From an archaeon (GTDB lineage Archaea; Nanobdellota; Nanobdellia; Pacearchaeales; GW2011-AR1), in contig JAACWA010000011.1 of NCBI GenBank assembly GCA_009992175.1, forward strand, positions 1 through 42,119: 42,119 bases of DNA, in the 5' to 3' direction. A program made the translations under genes and the position numbers. Position 1 is the stretch's first letter, and each line of letters opens with the position of its first letter. A model generated the notes under the pieces. It was not told where the DNA came from. It saw only the letters and a program-made list of their open reading frames with translations, and ran no database searches. Positions 28,163 to 37,051 of the stretch are shown here, one piece after another.

Positions 28163-29551
28163 ATGAAACTTAAAAAAAGTCTTTTACTTTTACTCTCTCC
28201 CCTCTTCCTAATAGGATGTTCAAATTTTCCAAATATTTCCAAAGAAGAAACTCCAAAACCTAAAATTGATACAGTTTATGTAACAAAAGAAATTCCAGTA
28301 AAAATAAATCCCCTTGACACTTTGAATGGACCTAATGCTTATTCAAAAGCAAAAGAATTTTTTGAAAGAGGACAAAATTTTTATGAAGAAGGAAAAGATG
28401 ATTCTTCAAAAGTTTATTTCCAAAAAGGAATGAGACTACTTTCACAATCAGCCCTTTCATTAGAAGATTATAATTTTATAGACCCTCTTGAAAATTTGTA
28501 CAACCTTGAACAATATAAATCACAAAAAGAAGCTTTAGAAAATGAAATAGAAGTTTCAAAAGAAGAGATAGCAAATGCTGAAAAAAAATTCCCAATGGGA
28601 GAAAGATTTGCAGAAAAAATTGCTTATTATAAAAAACTTTACGAAACTAGACAAAACAAATGGTTTATGAATTCCTTAGAAAAATTTTTACAATATAAAC
28701 CTTTTATAGATTCTGTCTCGAATGAAAAAGCAATTCCAAATTTGATAAAATATATGTATCCTGTAGAAAGTGGTATGGAAACCTACATAAAATCTAGAGC
28801 AGGAGCAAAAGGAATTGCTCAATTCATGACTCAAACAGCAAAATTATGGGGACTAAAAGTAATGGGAATCTGGTATGATGAGAGGATGGACCCATTAAAA
28901 GCAATCCCTGCTTCAATGGATTACATAAATTTTCTTTATTCTGATTTGGGGGATCCTAGTCTTGCAATAGCTGCTTACAACTGTGGAGAAGGAAGAGTCA
29001 TTGACAAATTAAAAAGATTTAACTCTTTTAACTTTGATGAACTTTTAAAAAAAAGAGTTTTGCCAAGAGAAACATTAGAACACCTTCCAAAAATATATGC
29101 ATATCAGGAAAAAAGCGAAGGAATAAATTTTGAAAATCCTAAAAAAGATACTATTCTAGACAATTTATTAACAAAAAATTTTGATACCTTAAATGTACAC
29201 CAACAAGCTAGTTTTGGAATTCTTGCAAAAATTTTGGGAATCTCAAAAAAAGATTTAAAAAAATATAATCCTGCATATGGGCTCGATGCAACCCCTCCAG
29301 AAAAAATAGTAAAAGGTGAATATTCTTTTGAAATAAGAGTTCCTAAAGGAACAAAAGAAAATTTAGTAAAAAAATTTTCAAAATTAAAAGAAAAGTATGT
29401 TTTTGAAGGGGGAACTTACACCATAAGAAAAGGAGATAACCTTGGAAAAATAGCAAGAAAATTTGGAGTTTCTTTATATCAATTAAAAAAAGCAAATGGA
29501 TTTCCAATAATTATTTATGCAGGACACAGATTAATTATTCCGGGAAATTAA
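28163..29551 (+). CDS. Lytic transglycosylase (SLT/MltD-like) lipoprotein with C-terminal LysM
   Basis: Lipobox LLLLLSPLFLIGC; SLT motifs YPVESGMETYIKSRAGAKGIAQFMTQTAKLWGL ... AIAAYNCGEGRV; LysM YTIRKGDNLGKIARKFGVSLYQLKKANGFPIIIYAGHRLIIP. Confidence 0.93.
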   Translation: MKLKKSLLLLLSPLFLIGCSNFPNISKEETPKPKIDTVYVTKEIPVKINPLDTLNGPNAYSKAKEFFERGQNFYEEGKDDSSKVYFQKGMRLLSQSALSLEDYNFIDPLENLYNLEQYKSQKEALENEIEVSKEEIANAEKKFPMGERFAEKIAYYKKLYETRQNKWFMNSLEKFLQYKPFIDSVSNEKAIPNLIKYMYPVESGMETYIKSRAGAKGIAQFMTQTAKLWGLKVMGIWYDERMDPLKAIPASMDYINFLYSDLGDPSLAIAAYNCGEGRVIDKLKRFNSFNFDELLKKRVLPRETLEHLPKIYAYQEKSEGINFENPKKDTILDNLLTKNFDTLNVHQQASFGILAKILGISKKDLKKYNPAYGLDATPPEKIVKGEYSFEIRVPKGTKENLVKKFSKLKEKYVFEGGTYTIRKGDNLGKIARKFGVSLYQLKKANGFPIIIYAGHRLIIPGN

Positions 29552-29554
29552 TAT

Positions 29555-29824
29555 TCACTCTTCCTTTTTATTAAAATAAAAAAAATTTCCTTGGTTTTTA
29601 ATTTTAAAATCTCCCATTGATTTTTCATCAAATTTAGGATTTTTTTCAAAAAAGTTTTCAAGTCTTCTTCTAGTAACAAAAATTCCTGAAATATTCTTCT
29701 TCTTTTCAGCGTTAATTTTAGAAAGATAAAGAACAAAATTTTTATGATGTTGACCTAACTTCAAACTTCTTCCAAAATAATACCATCCTAAATTTGAAGA
29801 TTCCCCATAATTATTTGATTCCAT
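29555..29824 (-). CDS. Small protein of unknown function (89 aa)
   Basis: ORF MESNNYGESSNLGWYYFGRSLKLGQHHKNFVLYLSKINAEKKKNISGIF... immediately upstream edge of radA, same strand. Confidence 0.55.
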   Translation of the reverse strand: MESNNYGESSNLGWYYFGRSLKLGQHHKNFVLYLSKINAEKKKNISGIFVTRRRLENFFEKNPKFDEKSMGDFKIKNQGNFFYFNKKEE

Positions 29825-29826
29825 CT

Positions 29827-30858
29827 TTATAATTTATCTTTAATTCCTTGGTTTGTCACAAAATAAACCGCTTCACCATCTGGTAAGTTTGGACTATCAA
29901 TTAATTTTGCAACACGACTTCCTTGTTTTGCTCGACGTAAATAAAGACGAAAAGTTGAAGCATGACCTACAATATTTCCTCCAATTGGAGAAGTTGGATC
30001 TCCAAAAAGTTGAGCAGGATTAGCCATCACTTGATTTGTAACATAAACTGCTAAGTTATAAGTTTCAGCAATTTTCATTAATTCATGCATATACCTATTA
30101 AGTTTTTGTTGTCTATCTGCTAATTGCCCTCTTCCTGCAAACTCTGCTCTAAAATGAGCAGTAAGTGAATCAATAACAATTAATCTGATTGGTTCCCCTG
30201 CTTTTATCATTTCCCCAATTTTTTCTAAAAGAAGAATTTGATGGTCTGAATTAAATGCTCTCGCAACTAAAATATTTTTTAAAACCATTTCAGGGTTAGC
30301 CCCAATTCCATCCGAAATTTGATTTATTCTTTCTGGTCTAAAAGTTCCTTCAGTATCAATATAAACCGATTTTCCTCCTGCTCCCCCTTGTTCAATTGGA
30401 AGTTGTGCATTTACCGCTAAGGAAAGCCCTAACTGAGTTTTACCCGAACCATAAGCCCCAAAAGCTTCTGTTATTGCCTTACTTTCAATCCCTCTTCCAC
30501 CCAGAAGTTCATCTAAACTTTTACTTCCGGTAGTAATATGTAAAACGTTAGATCTTTTTTTTGCAAATTCCATTCCATCACTAAAACCTAATTCCAAAAT
30601 ATTTCGAGCAGCTTGAATTGCCTTTCTTGCAACTGCACCACTAACTCCTGCAGCATCAGAAAGTGAAGCTGGACTCATTACTGCCAACCCCATCATGTCA
30701 TATACTCCTGCATTTTCCAATTTTGAAAGAGCAGCAGGTCCAATTCCAGGTAAATCAGTTAATTCTAAGGATTTTTCTTCTTTTTTAGATTTAGATTTTT
30801 TCTTTTCATCGTCAGAAATTGCGTCTTTAATCTCCTCAATTTCTTTTTTTGTAGCCAT
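29827..30858 (-). CDS. radA: DNA repair and recombination protein RadA
   Basis: HhH DLPGIGPAALSKLENAG; Walker A GAYGSGKTQLGLSLAV; L2/Walker B region LIVIDSLTAHFRAEFAGRGQLADRQQKLN. Confidence 0.97.
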   Translation of the reverse strand: MATKKEIEEIKDAISDDEKKKSKSKKEEKSLELTDLPGIGPAALSKLENAGVYDMMGLAVMSPASLSDAAGVSGAVARKAIQAARNILELGFSDGMEFAKKRSNVLHITTGSKSLDELLGGRGIESKAITEAFGAYGSGKTQLGLSLAVNAQLPIEQGGAGGKSVYIDTEGTFRPERINQISDGIGANPEMVLKNILVARAFNSDHQILLLEKIGEMIKAGEPIRLIVIDSLTAHFRAEFAGRGQLADRQQKLNRYMHELMKIAETYNLAVYVTNQVMANPAQLFGDPTSPIGGNIVGHASTFRLYLRRAKQGSRVAKLIDSPNLPDGEAVYFVTNQGIKDKL

Positions 30859-30898
30859 AAAAAATTAAAAGACCCTTCGTTTATAAAGTTTATAACAA

Positions 30899-31360
30899 TT
30901 AAAGATATACTTCAAAGATTAATTTAAAAATTAAAAACAAATCAAAAATTCCAAAGAATAAAAATAAAAAACTTTCAATTTTTCCTCCTGTTTTTAAAAA
31001 TCCATGAATTCTAAATTTAAATGGATAAAACAACCTCAATCCTTGTTTGGTAACTAAATCTCCCAATAGGTGAGTTCCATAACCAACTAAAAAGCCCAAG
31101 GAAATACTTGGAAAATAAAAATAGAATAAAAAATAAAAAACTCCCAAAAAGAGTAAACTATGCATAACCCCTCTATGTTTTGTAAAAGCAGTCAAAACAC
31201 GAGAAAAAAACCTCTTTCCAAATTTTGAAGTATAAGAATCCAAATCAGGAAGAAAAGTAGAAATTAAAACAGCAATTAAAAAAATTATTGGATTTGAAAC
31301 ACTTTGAATTAAAAGAAGACCAACAAATAAAGAGAAAACTAAGTGTGTTCTTGATAACAT
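30899..31360 (-). CDS. Membrane-bound metal-dependent hydrolase (YdjM/DUF457-like)
   Basis: MLSRTHLVFSLFVGLLL ... FLPDLDS ... KHRGVMHSLLFL ... GYGTHLLGDLVTKQGLRLFYPF. Confidence 0.85.
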   Translation of the reverse strand: MLSRTHLVFSLFVGLLLIQSVSNPIIFLIAVLISTFLPDLDSYTSKFGKRFFSRVLTAFTKHRGVMHSLLFLGVFYFLFYFYFPSISLGFLVGYGTHLLGDLVTKQGLRLFYPFKFRIHGFLKTGGKIESFLFLFFGIFDLFLIFKLIFEVYL

Positions 31361-31361
31361 C

Positions 31362-32285
31362 CTAAATATCTAATTCATCAATAAGTCTTTCAACATTAAT
31401 TTCGTCTACTGAATCAACAATTAATTCTGGATTATTAAAATATGAATTGAGCCTTACATTTCCTCCAAATACAAATTCTTTCCCTAAAAGATTATTTTTT
31501 TGTTCTTTCATTTTTTGTTCATCTTCGTATTCAGTTAAACCTGTTTTTTGAACCATCTCATGAAAAAGGACTGCACGTGTGTTTTCAGTTCCATCATCAA
31601 TTACTACGTTTAGAATTGCACGTTTCTCTGTTGGAACTCCTGAAGAAACTTCTTCCTCCGTCGCTTTTCTACCTGTATCGATATTTGCATTAAAAAATCT
31701 TAAATCAAAAGCTTGAACAACAAAGGCACGAGTATTAACTTTATCCCCCACATTAAATTCTTGAATATCTTTCTTTTTTATTGGTTTTTCAGTTTTTACT
31801 TCTGGAAATTTTTCTTCACTTAATTTTAATTCGGCAAAACTTCCCATATGAACTTCTCCCTGCCTCATATTTCCTGAAGAAACCTCAATAGAAACTCCTT
31901 CTTTAATTGTCCCATCTTCAATCATTTTAATGTGGTTTGTATCCCAAAGAACAAGTTTTATGTTGGAGGTTTCATCCGCAACAATCATATTAACAACTTT
32001 TCCCTCTTCCCCTGACTTAGTAGTGAAAGTTCTTATGGGATAAACAGTTATAACCTTCCCAGAAAAATGCACTTTTCTCATTCCTGGAAGAAGTTCATCA
32101 ATTTTTAATTTTTCATTGTCAAAAGAAATACCTAACTCGGCAGCAATAACCTGAAGAGCTCCTTCACGACTAATCAAACCAGATAATTTAGACCTTTTAG
32201 CTTCAACCCTCCTATCAATTTCTCCCTCTTCTATCCCAGAAACCTTAGATAATTTAGATAAAATTTTTTCATAACTTCCTTCCAT
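31362..32285 (-). CDS. Replication protein A-like OB-fold ssDNA-binding protein
   Basis: OB-folds: VHFSGKVITVYPIRTFTTKSGEEGKVVNMIVADETSNIKLVLWD and VNTRAFVVQAFDLRFF...RAILNVVIDDGTENTRAVLF. Confidence 0.85.
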   Translation of the reverse strand: MEGSYEKILSKLSKVSGIEEGEIDRRVEAKRSKLSGLISREGALQVIAAELGISFDNEKLKIDELLPGMRKVHFSGKVITVYPIRTFTTKSGEEGKVVNMIVADETSNIKLVLWDTNHIKMIEDGTIKEGVSIEVSSGNMRQGEVHMGSFAELKLSEEKFPEVKTEKPIKKKDIQEFNVGDKVNTRAFVVQAFDLRFFNANIDTGRKATEEEVSSGVPTEKRAILNVVIDDGTENTRAVLFHEMVQKTGLTEYEDEQKMKEQKNNLLGKEFVFGGNVRLNSYFNNPELIVDSVDEINVERLIDELDI

Positions 32286-32439
32286 TATATTTTTCTCCCA
32301 ACAAAAATTAAATTTCTATTAATCATCTCTTAAAAAAATCAACATTCTTTTTAAGCATTTTGTAAATTTCAAAGTAACAATTCAAAAAAGATTTACCAAA
32401 ACCCTAAACGTTTATAAACTCTTGAAATTTTTAAAAAAA

Positions 32440-32712
32440 ATGACTGGAATAAACGGAGCAAAATATAAACTAATGCCTACCTCTCCAGAAGTGAGTCTAG
32501 AAAATATTTCTGAAAAAGCAAAAAAAATTGTTGAGGAATTTGGTGGAAACAATAAAGAATATTCCATTGAACCAATTGCATTTGGATTAAAATCAGTAAT
32601 TGTTTTCTTCTTTTATCCTGATGACAAGAGTACAGAAGAATTAATTGCCAAATTTGAGGGTATTGAAGATGTATCTTCAGCTGAACTTATTGATATGAGA
32701 AAGATTGCCTAA
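32440..32712 (+). CDS. ef1b: Elongation factor 1-beta (aEF1B)
   Basis: YKLMPTSPEVSLENISEKAKKIVEEFGG...SIEPIAFGLKSVIVFFFYPDD...LIAKFEGIEDVSSAELIDMRKIA. Internal Met preferred over the listed start at 32422. Confidence 0.9.
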   Translation: MTGINGAKYKLMPTSPEVSLENISEKAKKIVEEFGGNNKEYSIEPIAFGLKSVIVFFFYPDDKSTEELIAKFEGIEDVSSAELIDMRKIA

Positions 32713-32744
32713 ATATTTATTAATAAAAATTTCTTAAAAAAAGT

Positions 32745-33014
32745 ATGAAATTAACTCTTAAAGATAAAATTGAATTAATCAATCTTTCAGAAAAGGCTTC
32801 GGATCTCTTAATAAAAGTTTTAGAAGAAAAAATTCCAAAAAAAGAAACTCCAACAAAAAATGATGTTGAATTTCAAAGAACTTTAACTTATATAAATAAA
32901 ATTTCTCCCCTTTTGTCAGAGGGATACACTAAAATGTACAATTATATTCAAGAAAAAAAATTAAATGAAAATAGCACTTATCTAAAAAAATTAACAAAAA
33001 ATGACACAAACTAA
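32745..33014 (+). CDS. Small helical protein, unknown (89 aa)
   Basis: ORF overlapping the start of the downstream HIT-like gene; charged, helix-prone. Confidence 0.6.
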   Translation: MKLTLKDKIELINLSEKASDLLIKVLEEKIPKKETPTKNDVEFQRTLTYINKISPLLSEGYTKMYNYIQEKKLNENSTYLKKLTKNDTN

Positions 33015-33660
33015 AAAAGATTTGGAAAACATTAAAGAAAAGCTAATTGAACACATAAATTCCAATTATGAAAAATCGCAAGCAGAAGAATTTATAAAAA
33101 ATATAAAAGGGATGAATGATGAAGAATTTACTAAATTTTTAAAAGAACAAGGGTTAATTGGGGGGGAAAATCAAAAATCTCAATGTATCTTTTGCTCGAT
33201 TATTTTTGGAGATATTCCTTCCACTAAAATTGGAGAAAATGAAAAAGCGATTGCAATTTTAGATATAAAACCAGCTTCATTAGGACATTCTTTAATAATT
33301 CCTAAAGAACATATTGAATCAAAAGAAAAGTTACCTGGAGAAGTAGGTAAATTGGCAATCACAATTCAGGAAAAACTAAAGAAAACTTTTAATCCTAAAA
33401 AAATAGACTTAATTTCAACAAATGTTATGGGCCATGAAGTTTTGAACGTTCTCCCTATTTATGAAGAGGAATCTCTTGAATCGGATAGAAAAAACTTAAC
33501 CCCCGAAGAATTAAAAAAAGTAAAAGAAAAAATAGAAAAAGAAACTAAAAAAGAAGAACCCAAAGTTAAAGAAAAAGATAATAACAAAGAAGATTCGGAA
33601 GAAAAAACAAAAGAAGAAATTAATGAAAAAAATACTTGGCTCCCAAAAAGGATTCCTTAA
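33001..33660 (+). CDS. HIT-like domain protein with degenerate histidine triad
   Basis: CIFCSIIFGDIPSTKIGENEKAIAILDIKPASLGHSLIIPKEH matches HIT family; triad region reads GHEVLNVLP. Lys/Glu-rich tail. Confidence 0.8.
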   Translation: MTQTKKDLENIKEKLIEHINSNYEKSQAEEFIKNIKGMNDEEFTKFLKEQGLIGGENQKSQCIFCSIIFGDIPSTKIGENEKAIAILDIKPASLGHSLIIPKEHIESKEKLPGEVGKLAITIQEKLKKTFNPKKIDLISTNVMGHEVLNVLPIYEEESLESDRKNLTPEELKKVKEKIEKETKKEEPKVKEKDNNKEDSEEKTKEEINEKNTWLPKRIP

Positions 33661-34514
33661 AACCCAATACTTCTAAAAAACAAATCAAAAAAAGTTGTCT
33701 CTAAAAAAATCCAAAGAAGAATAAAACTAATAAGAAAAACTGGAGCAAACTGAATTCCATAACGAATCAATACCTTTTTTCCTCTTTTCTTTAAACGATT
33801 AATTTCTTCTTCACTAAGTCCATCCCAATTTGCTCTAAAAGTTTTACCTTTAACTTTAATGTCTTCGCTTAACCAATCTCCTGGAGTCAATTTAGAGGGA
33901 ATAACTTCACGCACCATACAAAAATCATCAACAGATTTTAAGAATAAATAAAAATAAGGAAAAACAAAAATAAGAATTCCAAAATAAAAGAGATAATTGA
34001 TATAAAAACTTAACAAGATAAAAACAAAAGCAAAGAAGGTACCCCAAATTATCAATTTTTTATTTTTATTAAATAAAACTAAAAATCCTTTTTTAAATTT
34101 TTTAAAATTAATAACTCCAATTATTAAACTTAAAAATATTCCATATATTGCTCCCACAAAAAGATAAATCAAAATAAACAATAAAAATAATTTCAAATTC
34201 TGAGCAAAACTAGAAAAAATAGGAAGAACAGCTCCTAAAGAAATCATAAGTTTCATATCTCCTCCAGCAAACATTTTATTATAATAAAATAAATTTCCCA
34301 ACACTAAAAAAATTGAAAAACCTAAAATTCCTTGATAAAAAAGTGAAAAATCAGTTGAAACAAAAAGAGAGTAAAAAAACCTAAATCCAAAAGCAAAAGC
34401 AATTAAACTAAAATTAAGCCAATTTGGAATCTCTCTAGATTTGAGGTCTGAAATTACTGCAAAGATTAACCACACAAAGGCCAACCCATATAAAAAAATT
34501 ACCTCAATCATCAA
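33657..34514 (-). CDS. Type IV prepilin peptidase (A24 family)
   Basis: AVISDLKSREIPNWLNF and FAGGDMKLMISLGAVLP catalytic-Asp motifs; multi-TM. Confidence 0.9.
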   Translation of the reverse strand: MMIEVIFLYGLAFVWLIFAVISDLKSREIPNWLNFSLIAFAFGFRFFYSLFVSTDFSLFYQGILGFSIFLVLGNLFYYNKMFAGGDMKLMISLGAVLPIFSSFAQNLKLFLLFILIYLFVGAIYGIFLSLIIGVINFKKFKKGFLVLFNKNKKLIIWGTFFAFVFILLSFYINYLFYFGILIFVFPYFYLFLKSVDDFCMVREVIPSKLTPGDWLSEDIKVKGKTFRANWDGLSEEEINRLKKRGKKVLIRYGIQFAPVFLISFILLWIFLETTFFDLFFRSIGF

Positions 34515-34542
34515 GATAAATAGGATTTAGAGTTTATAAAAA

Positions 34543-34692
34543 TTAATTTTTCTTCTTTTTCTTTTTGTCAGCCGATTCTTTCATCTTGATATTTCCAAGC
34601 CTAAACTTTCCCCCTGTTTTGTAGGGATGCTTCTTCTTCTCTCTGAGCTTATCTTTCTTCTTATTTCTTCTTTCTTCACTATCTCTTGCCAT
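34543..34692 (-). CDS. Very basic small protein (49 aa)
   Basis: Below track cutoff. Reads MARDSEERRNKKKDKLREKKKHPYKTGGKFRLGNIKMKESADKKKKKKN*. Confidence 0.6.
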   Translation of the reverse strand: MARDSEERRNKKKDKLREKKKHPYKTGGKFRLGNIKMKESADKKKKKKN

Positions 34693-34752
34693 AAATATCT
34701 AAAGAAGAATAAGTTTAAAACAATTACTAATTATTAAAAAACAAATAAAAGA

Positions 34753-35196
34753 CTAATTAATAAAACACTTGTCTTCTTTTGCTAAAGAACTAACATCATA
34801 CTTTCCTGTGCTTACACTGTTAACTCCTTTCTTTCCATCAATTACAATGTCTTCACATTTTAAATCACAAGAGATTGAGGCACATGAAGGAATTTTATAT
34901 TTTGCAAAAGTTTTTTCGCTTGAAAAAACTGCACAACTAGATTTAATCTTTAAATTATCTTCATTTGATTTCAAAGTTCTCTCACCAGAACAATAACCAT
35001 ATTGATTGTTTAAAGTACATGCAACATTACAATCGTCAATAACCGAATCTACATTTGAGGGATTAAAATATTTCTGAAAAGCACTCCATCCTGTGGCAAA
35101 ACCCCAAACAAGAGCAACAAGAACAATTAAACCTAAAATTAAAAGAATTATGGTATTTGTACTCATCCCTTGTCCTTTTTTATTTTGAATTGTCAT
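34753..35196 (-). CDS. Prepilin-like protein
   Basis: MTIQNKKGQGMSTNTIILLILGLIVLVALVWGF leader, then Cys-rich ectodomain. Confidence 0.75.
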   Translation of the reverse strand: MTIQNKKGQGMSTNTIILLILGLIVLVALVWGFATGWSAFQKYFNPSNVDSVIDDCNVACTLNNQYGYCSGERTLKSNEDNLKIKSSCAVFSSEKTFAKYKIPSCASISCDLKCEDIVIDGKKGVNSVSTGKYDVSSLAKEDKCFIN

Positions 35197-35238
35197 CTCT
35201 CTTCAAGTAAATAGAGTAAAAAATATTTATAAAACTTC

Positions 35239-35598
35239 CTATGAGGGGACCTGGTACTGAACTGAAAACAAAAGAACCTTTTTACCTCCAAAAAATAAGA
35301 CTCCCCCCTTGGTCTCAAACTTTTCTTCATAAAAATAATTTCTCCCGTACTCCTCTGTAATATTAAAAAAAGTTTTTAATTTGTCCTCCTTCATTCCATT
35401 ATTTTTATAAAAAGAATATTCATCCGCATTTGAATTAACCTTTTGTAAGATACTTATTCCTACAAAAGAATTACCTGCCCTAAAATCTGAAATAAAAAAG
35501 GTGAGAAGGGCAAATCCACAAAGAGCAAAAATTCCAATAACTAAAAGAGTTACTGGAAGGTCTCCTTTCTTATTAAAAGTTTTAATTTTTTTAATCAT
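35239..35598 (-). CDS. Prepilin-like protein
   Basis: MIKKIKTFNKKGDLPVTLLVIGIFALCGFALLTFFI leader. Confidence 0.7.
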   Translation of the reverse strand: MIKKIKTFNKKGDLPVTLLVIGIFALCGFALLTFFISDFRAGNSFVGISILQKVNSNADEYSFYKNNGMKEDKLKTFFNITEEYGRNYFYEEKFETKGGVLFFGGKKVLLFSVQYQVPS

Positions 35599-35930
35599 TT
35601 TTTACTATATCTCAAAGCAACCTCCGCTTTTGTTTGATTATAATCTAAATTAAATTTATCTTCACTTGCCATTTTAGAAAGAGTTTTTTCCATAATCAGT
35701 CTTTTTGTTTCAGAACCAATTGAAACATAAGTGAAAAGAGATTTTTTCAAAAAAGGGTCTCCTCCCTCAAATGAAGATTTTCCAGTAATTCCTGGACGGA
35801 AATTTCCTATCTTTTTTGTTCCCCCCAAAAGAGAAGCTCCAAAAATAAAAAAAACCATCATAATTACAATTAAAATAGTTGCAACTAACCAAGTTAGAGT
35901 CTCACCTATTTGTGCTTTTTTAGTTTTCAT
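35595..35930 (-). CDS. Prepilin-like protein
   Basis: MKTKKAQIGETLTWLVATILIVIMMVFFIFGASLL leader; internal start preferred over 35963 since it abuts the upstream stop at 35932. Confidence 0.7.
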   Translation of the reverse strand: MKTKKAQIGETLTWLVATILIVIMMVFFIFGASLLGGTKKIGNFRPGITGKSSFEGGDPFLKKSLFTYVSIGSETKRLIMEKTLSKMASEDKFNLDYNQTKAEVALRYSKK

Positions 35931-35931
35931 T

Positions 35932-36606
35932 TTAATTTGTGTTTTCTTCAACTTTCCCCACAATTGAAAGAACCTTAATCAAATAAACTGAATCTGAATT
36001 TAATTTCGCAAAAAATTCCTGATTAAAACAAGTTGCAAGTTTACTTTTTCCTGAAACGGAAACATCACAATCAGATTTCCAATTTTTATTCCCTTCTGAA
36101 ATTAAAAGAGAAGATTTTCTTAAATCTTCCTCTAAAAAAAATTCAACTTCGAAGTAATAAGGGGGCCTTTTAAATTCTTCATTAATTGTTAAATTTAAAG
36201 AACATTTTTCTAAAAAATTATCTTTAAAGTCTTCTCTGAATCCTCCTTGGTTATTTAATAAAAGAGGATTAAATTCCCCCCCAAAATAAATACAATCTGC
36301 AACTTTTTGACCTAAAATTTCGGATTCTTGCTTTCTTACATCATAATTTTTTCCATAAAAAGAATTTACCATTAACACTACTCCTACTGCAACAATAACA
36401 AGAATTGCAAACCAGTAAATAGAAAGAAGTTTATCTCCCTTTTTATTTATGCCCTTGGGAGTATTTATGCCCTTGGGGGTATTTATGCCCTTGGGAGTAT
36501 TTATGCCCTTTAGGGTATTTATGCCCTTGGGAGTATTTATGCCCTTTAGGGTATTTATGCCCTTGGGAGTATTTATGCCCTTTAGGGTATTTATTTTTTT
36601 TATCAT
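35932..36606 (-). CDS. Prepilin-like protein with repeat-expanded leader
   Basis: MIKK(INT[L/P]KG)x8-INKKGDKLLSIYWFAILVIVAVGVVLMVNSFYG. Confidence 0.8.
   Translation of the reverse strand: MIKKINTLKGINTPKGINTLKGINTPKGINTLKGINTPKGINTPKGINTPKGINKKGDKLLSIYWFAILVIVAVGVVLMVNSFYGKNYDVRKQESEILGQKVADCIYFGGEFNPLLLNNQGGFREDFKDNFLEKCSLNLTINEEFKRPPYYFEVEFFLEEDLRKSSLLISEGNKNWKSDCDVSVSGKSKLATCFNQEFFAKLNSDSVYLIKVLSIVGKVEENTN
36444..36587. repeat. Eight-unit 18-bp tandem repeat within a coding sequence
   Basis: Plus-strand units TATTTATGCCCTTGGGAG or TATTTATGCCCTTTAGGG, eight copies, then a ninth partial TATTTAT. Confidence 0.97.
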
Positions 36607-37016
36607 TTTATTTTTGAAAAAGTTAAGATATAAAATCCTTCACGGCCAGGATCAGTATCCTTGTACGCGGTCACATTTATATCATTAAAGAAGTGATACT
36701 TTGTTCCTCCTTTTTCGCTTAATTTAATTGTAACATCATTTCCTTCAATTTTTAAAATATCTGAAAAATCAATTCCATTTTTATCTGAAACTTCTTTTAA
36801 ATCTTGAAGATTCACATACATTTTCATTGTGGGTCTTGCTGAATCAATCAAAAGAGCTATATTCTTAGAATATGCATCTTCAAGTAAAACTGCTCCACTT
36901 CCTTGTTTAATAAGAAATAAAACAAGAATCATTAAAAAAAGAATATTTAGAACAATAAAGATTATATTCTCCACCAAAAACTCTCCTCTTTTATTTTTAC
37001 CTTTGAATGAGTTCAT
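36603..37016 (-). CDS. Prepilin-like protein
   Basis: MNSFKGKNKRGEFLVENIIFIVLNILFLMILVLFL leader with Glu after the KRG site. Confidence 0.75.
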   Translation of the reverse strand: MNSFKGKNKRGEFLVENIIFIVLNILFLMILVLFLIKQGSGAVLLEDAYSKNIALLIDSARPTMKMYVNLQDLKEVSDKNGIDFSDILKIEGNDVTIKLSEKGGTKYHFFNDINVTAYKDTDPGREGFYILTFSKIK

Positions 37017-37051
37017 AACTTAGAGAAGAAAAAAGGAATTAATAAAGTTTT

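Noticed and set aside
36444-36587. CRISPR array
   Set aside because: Units are contiguous 18-bp repeats with no spacers and lie within a coding frame.
36449-36688. Plus-strand ORF MPLGVFMPFRVF repeats as a real protein
   Set aside because: It is the antisense reading of the 18-bp repeat inside the prepilin-like gene; the minus-strand frame has a full pilin-like domain and fits the operon.
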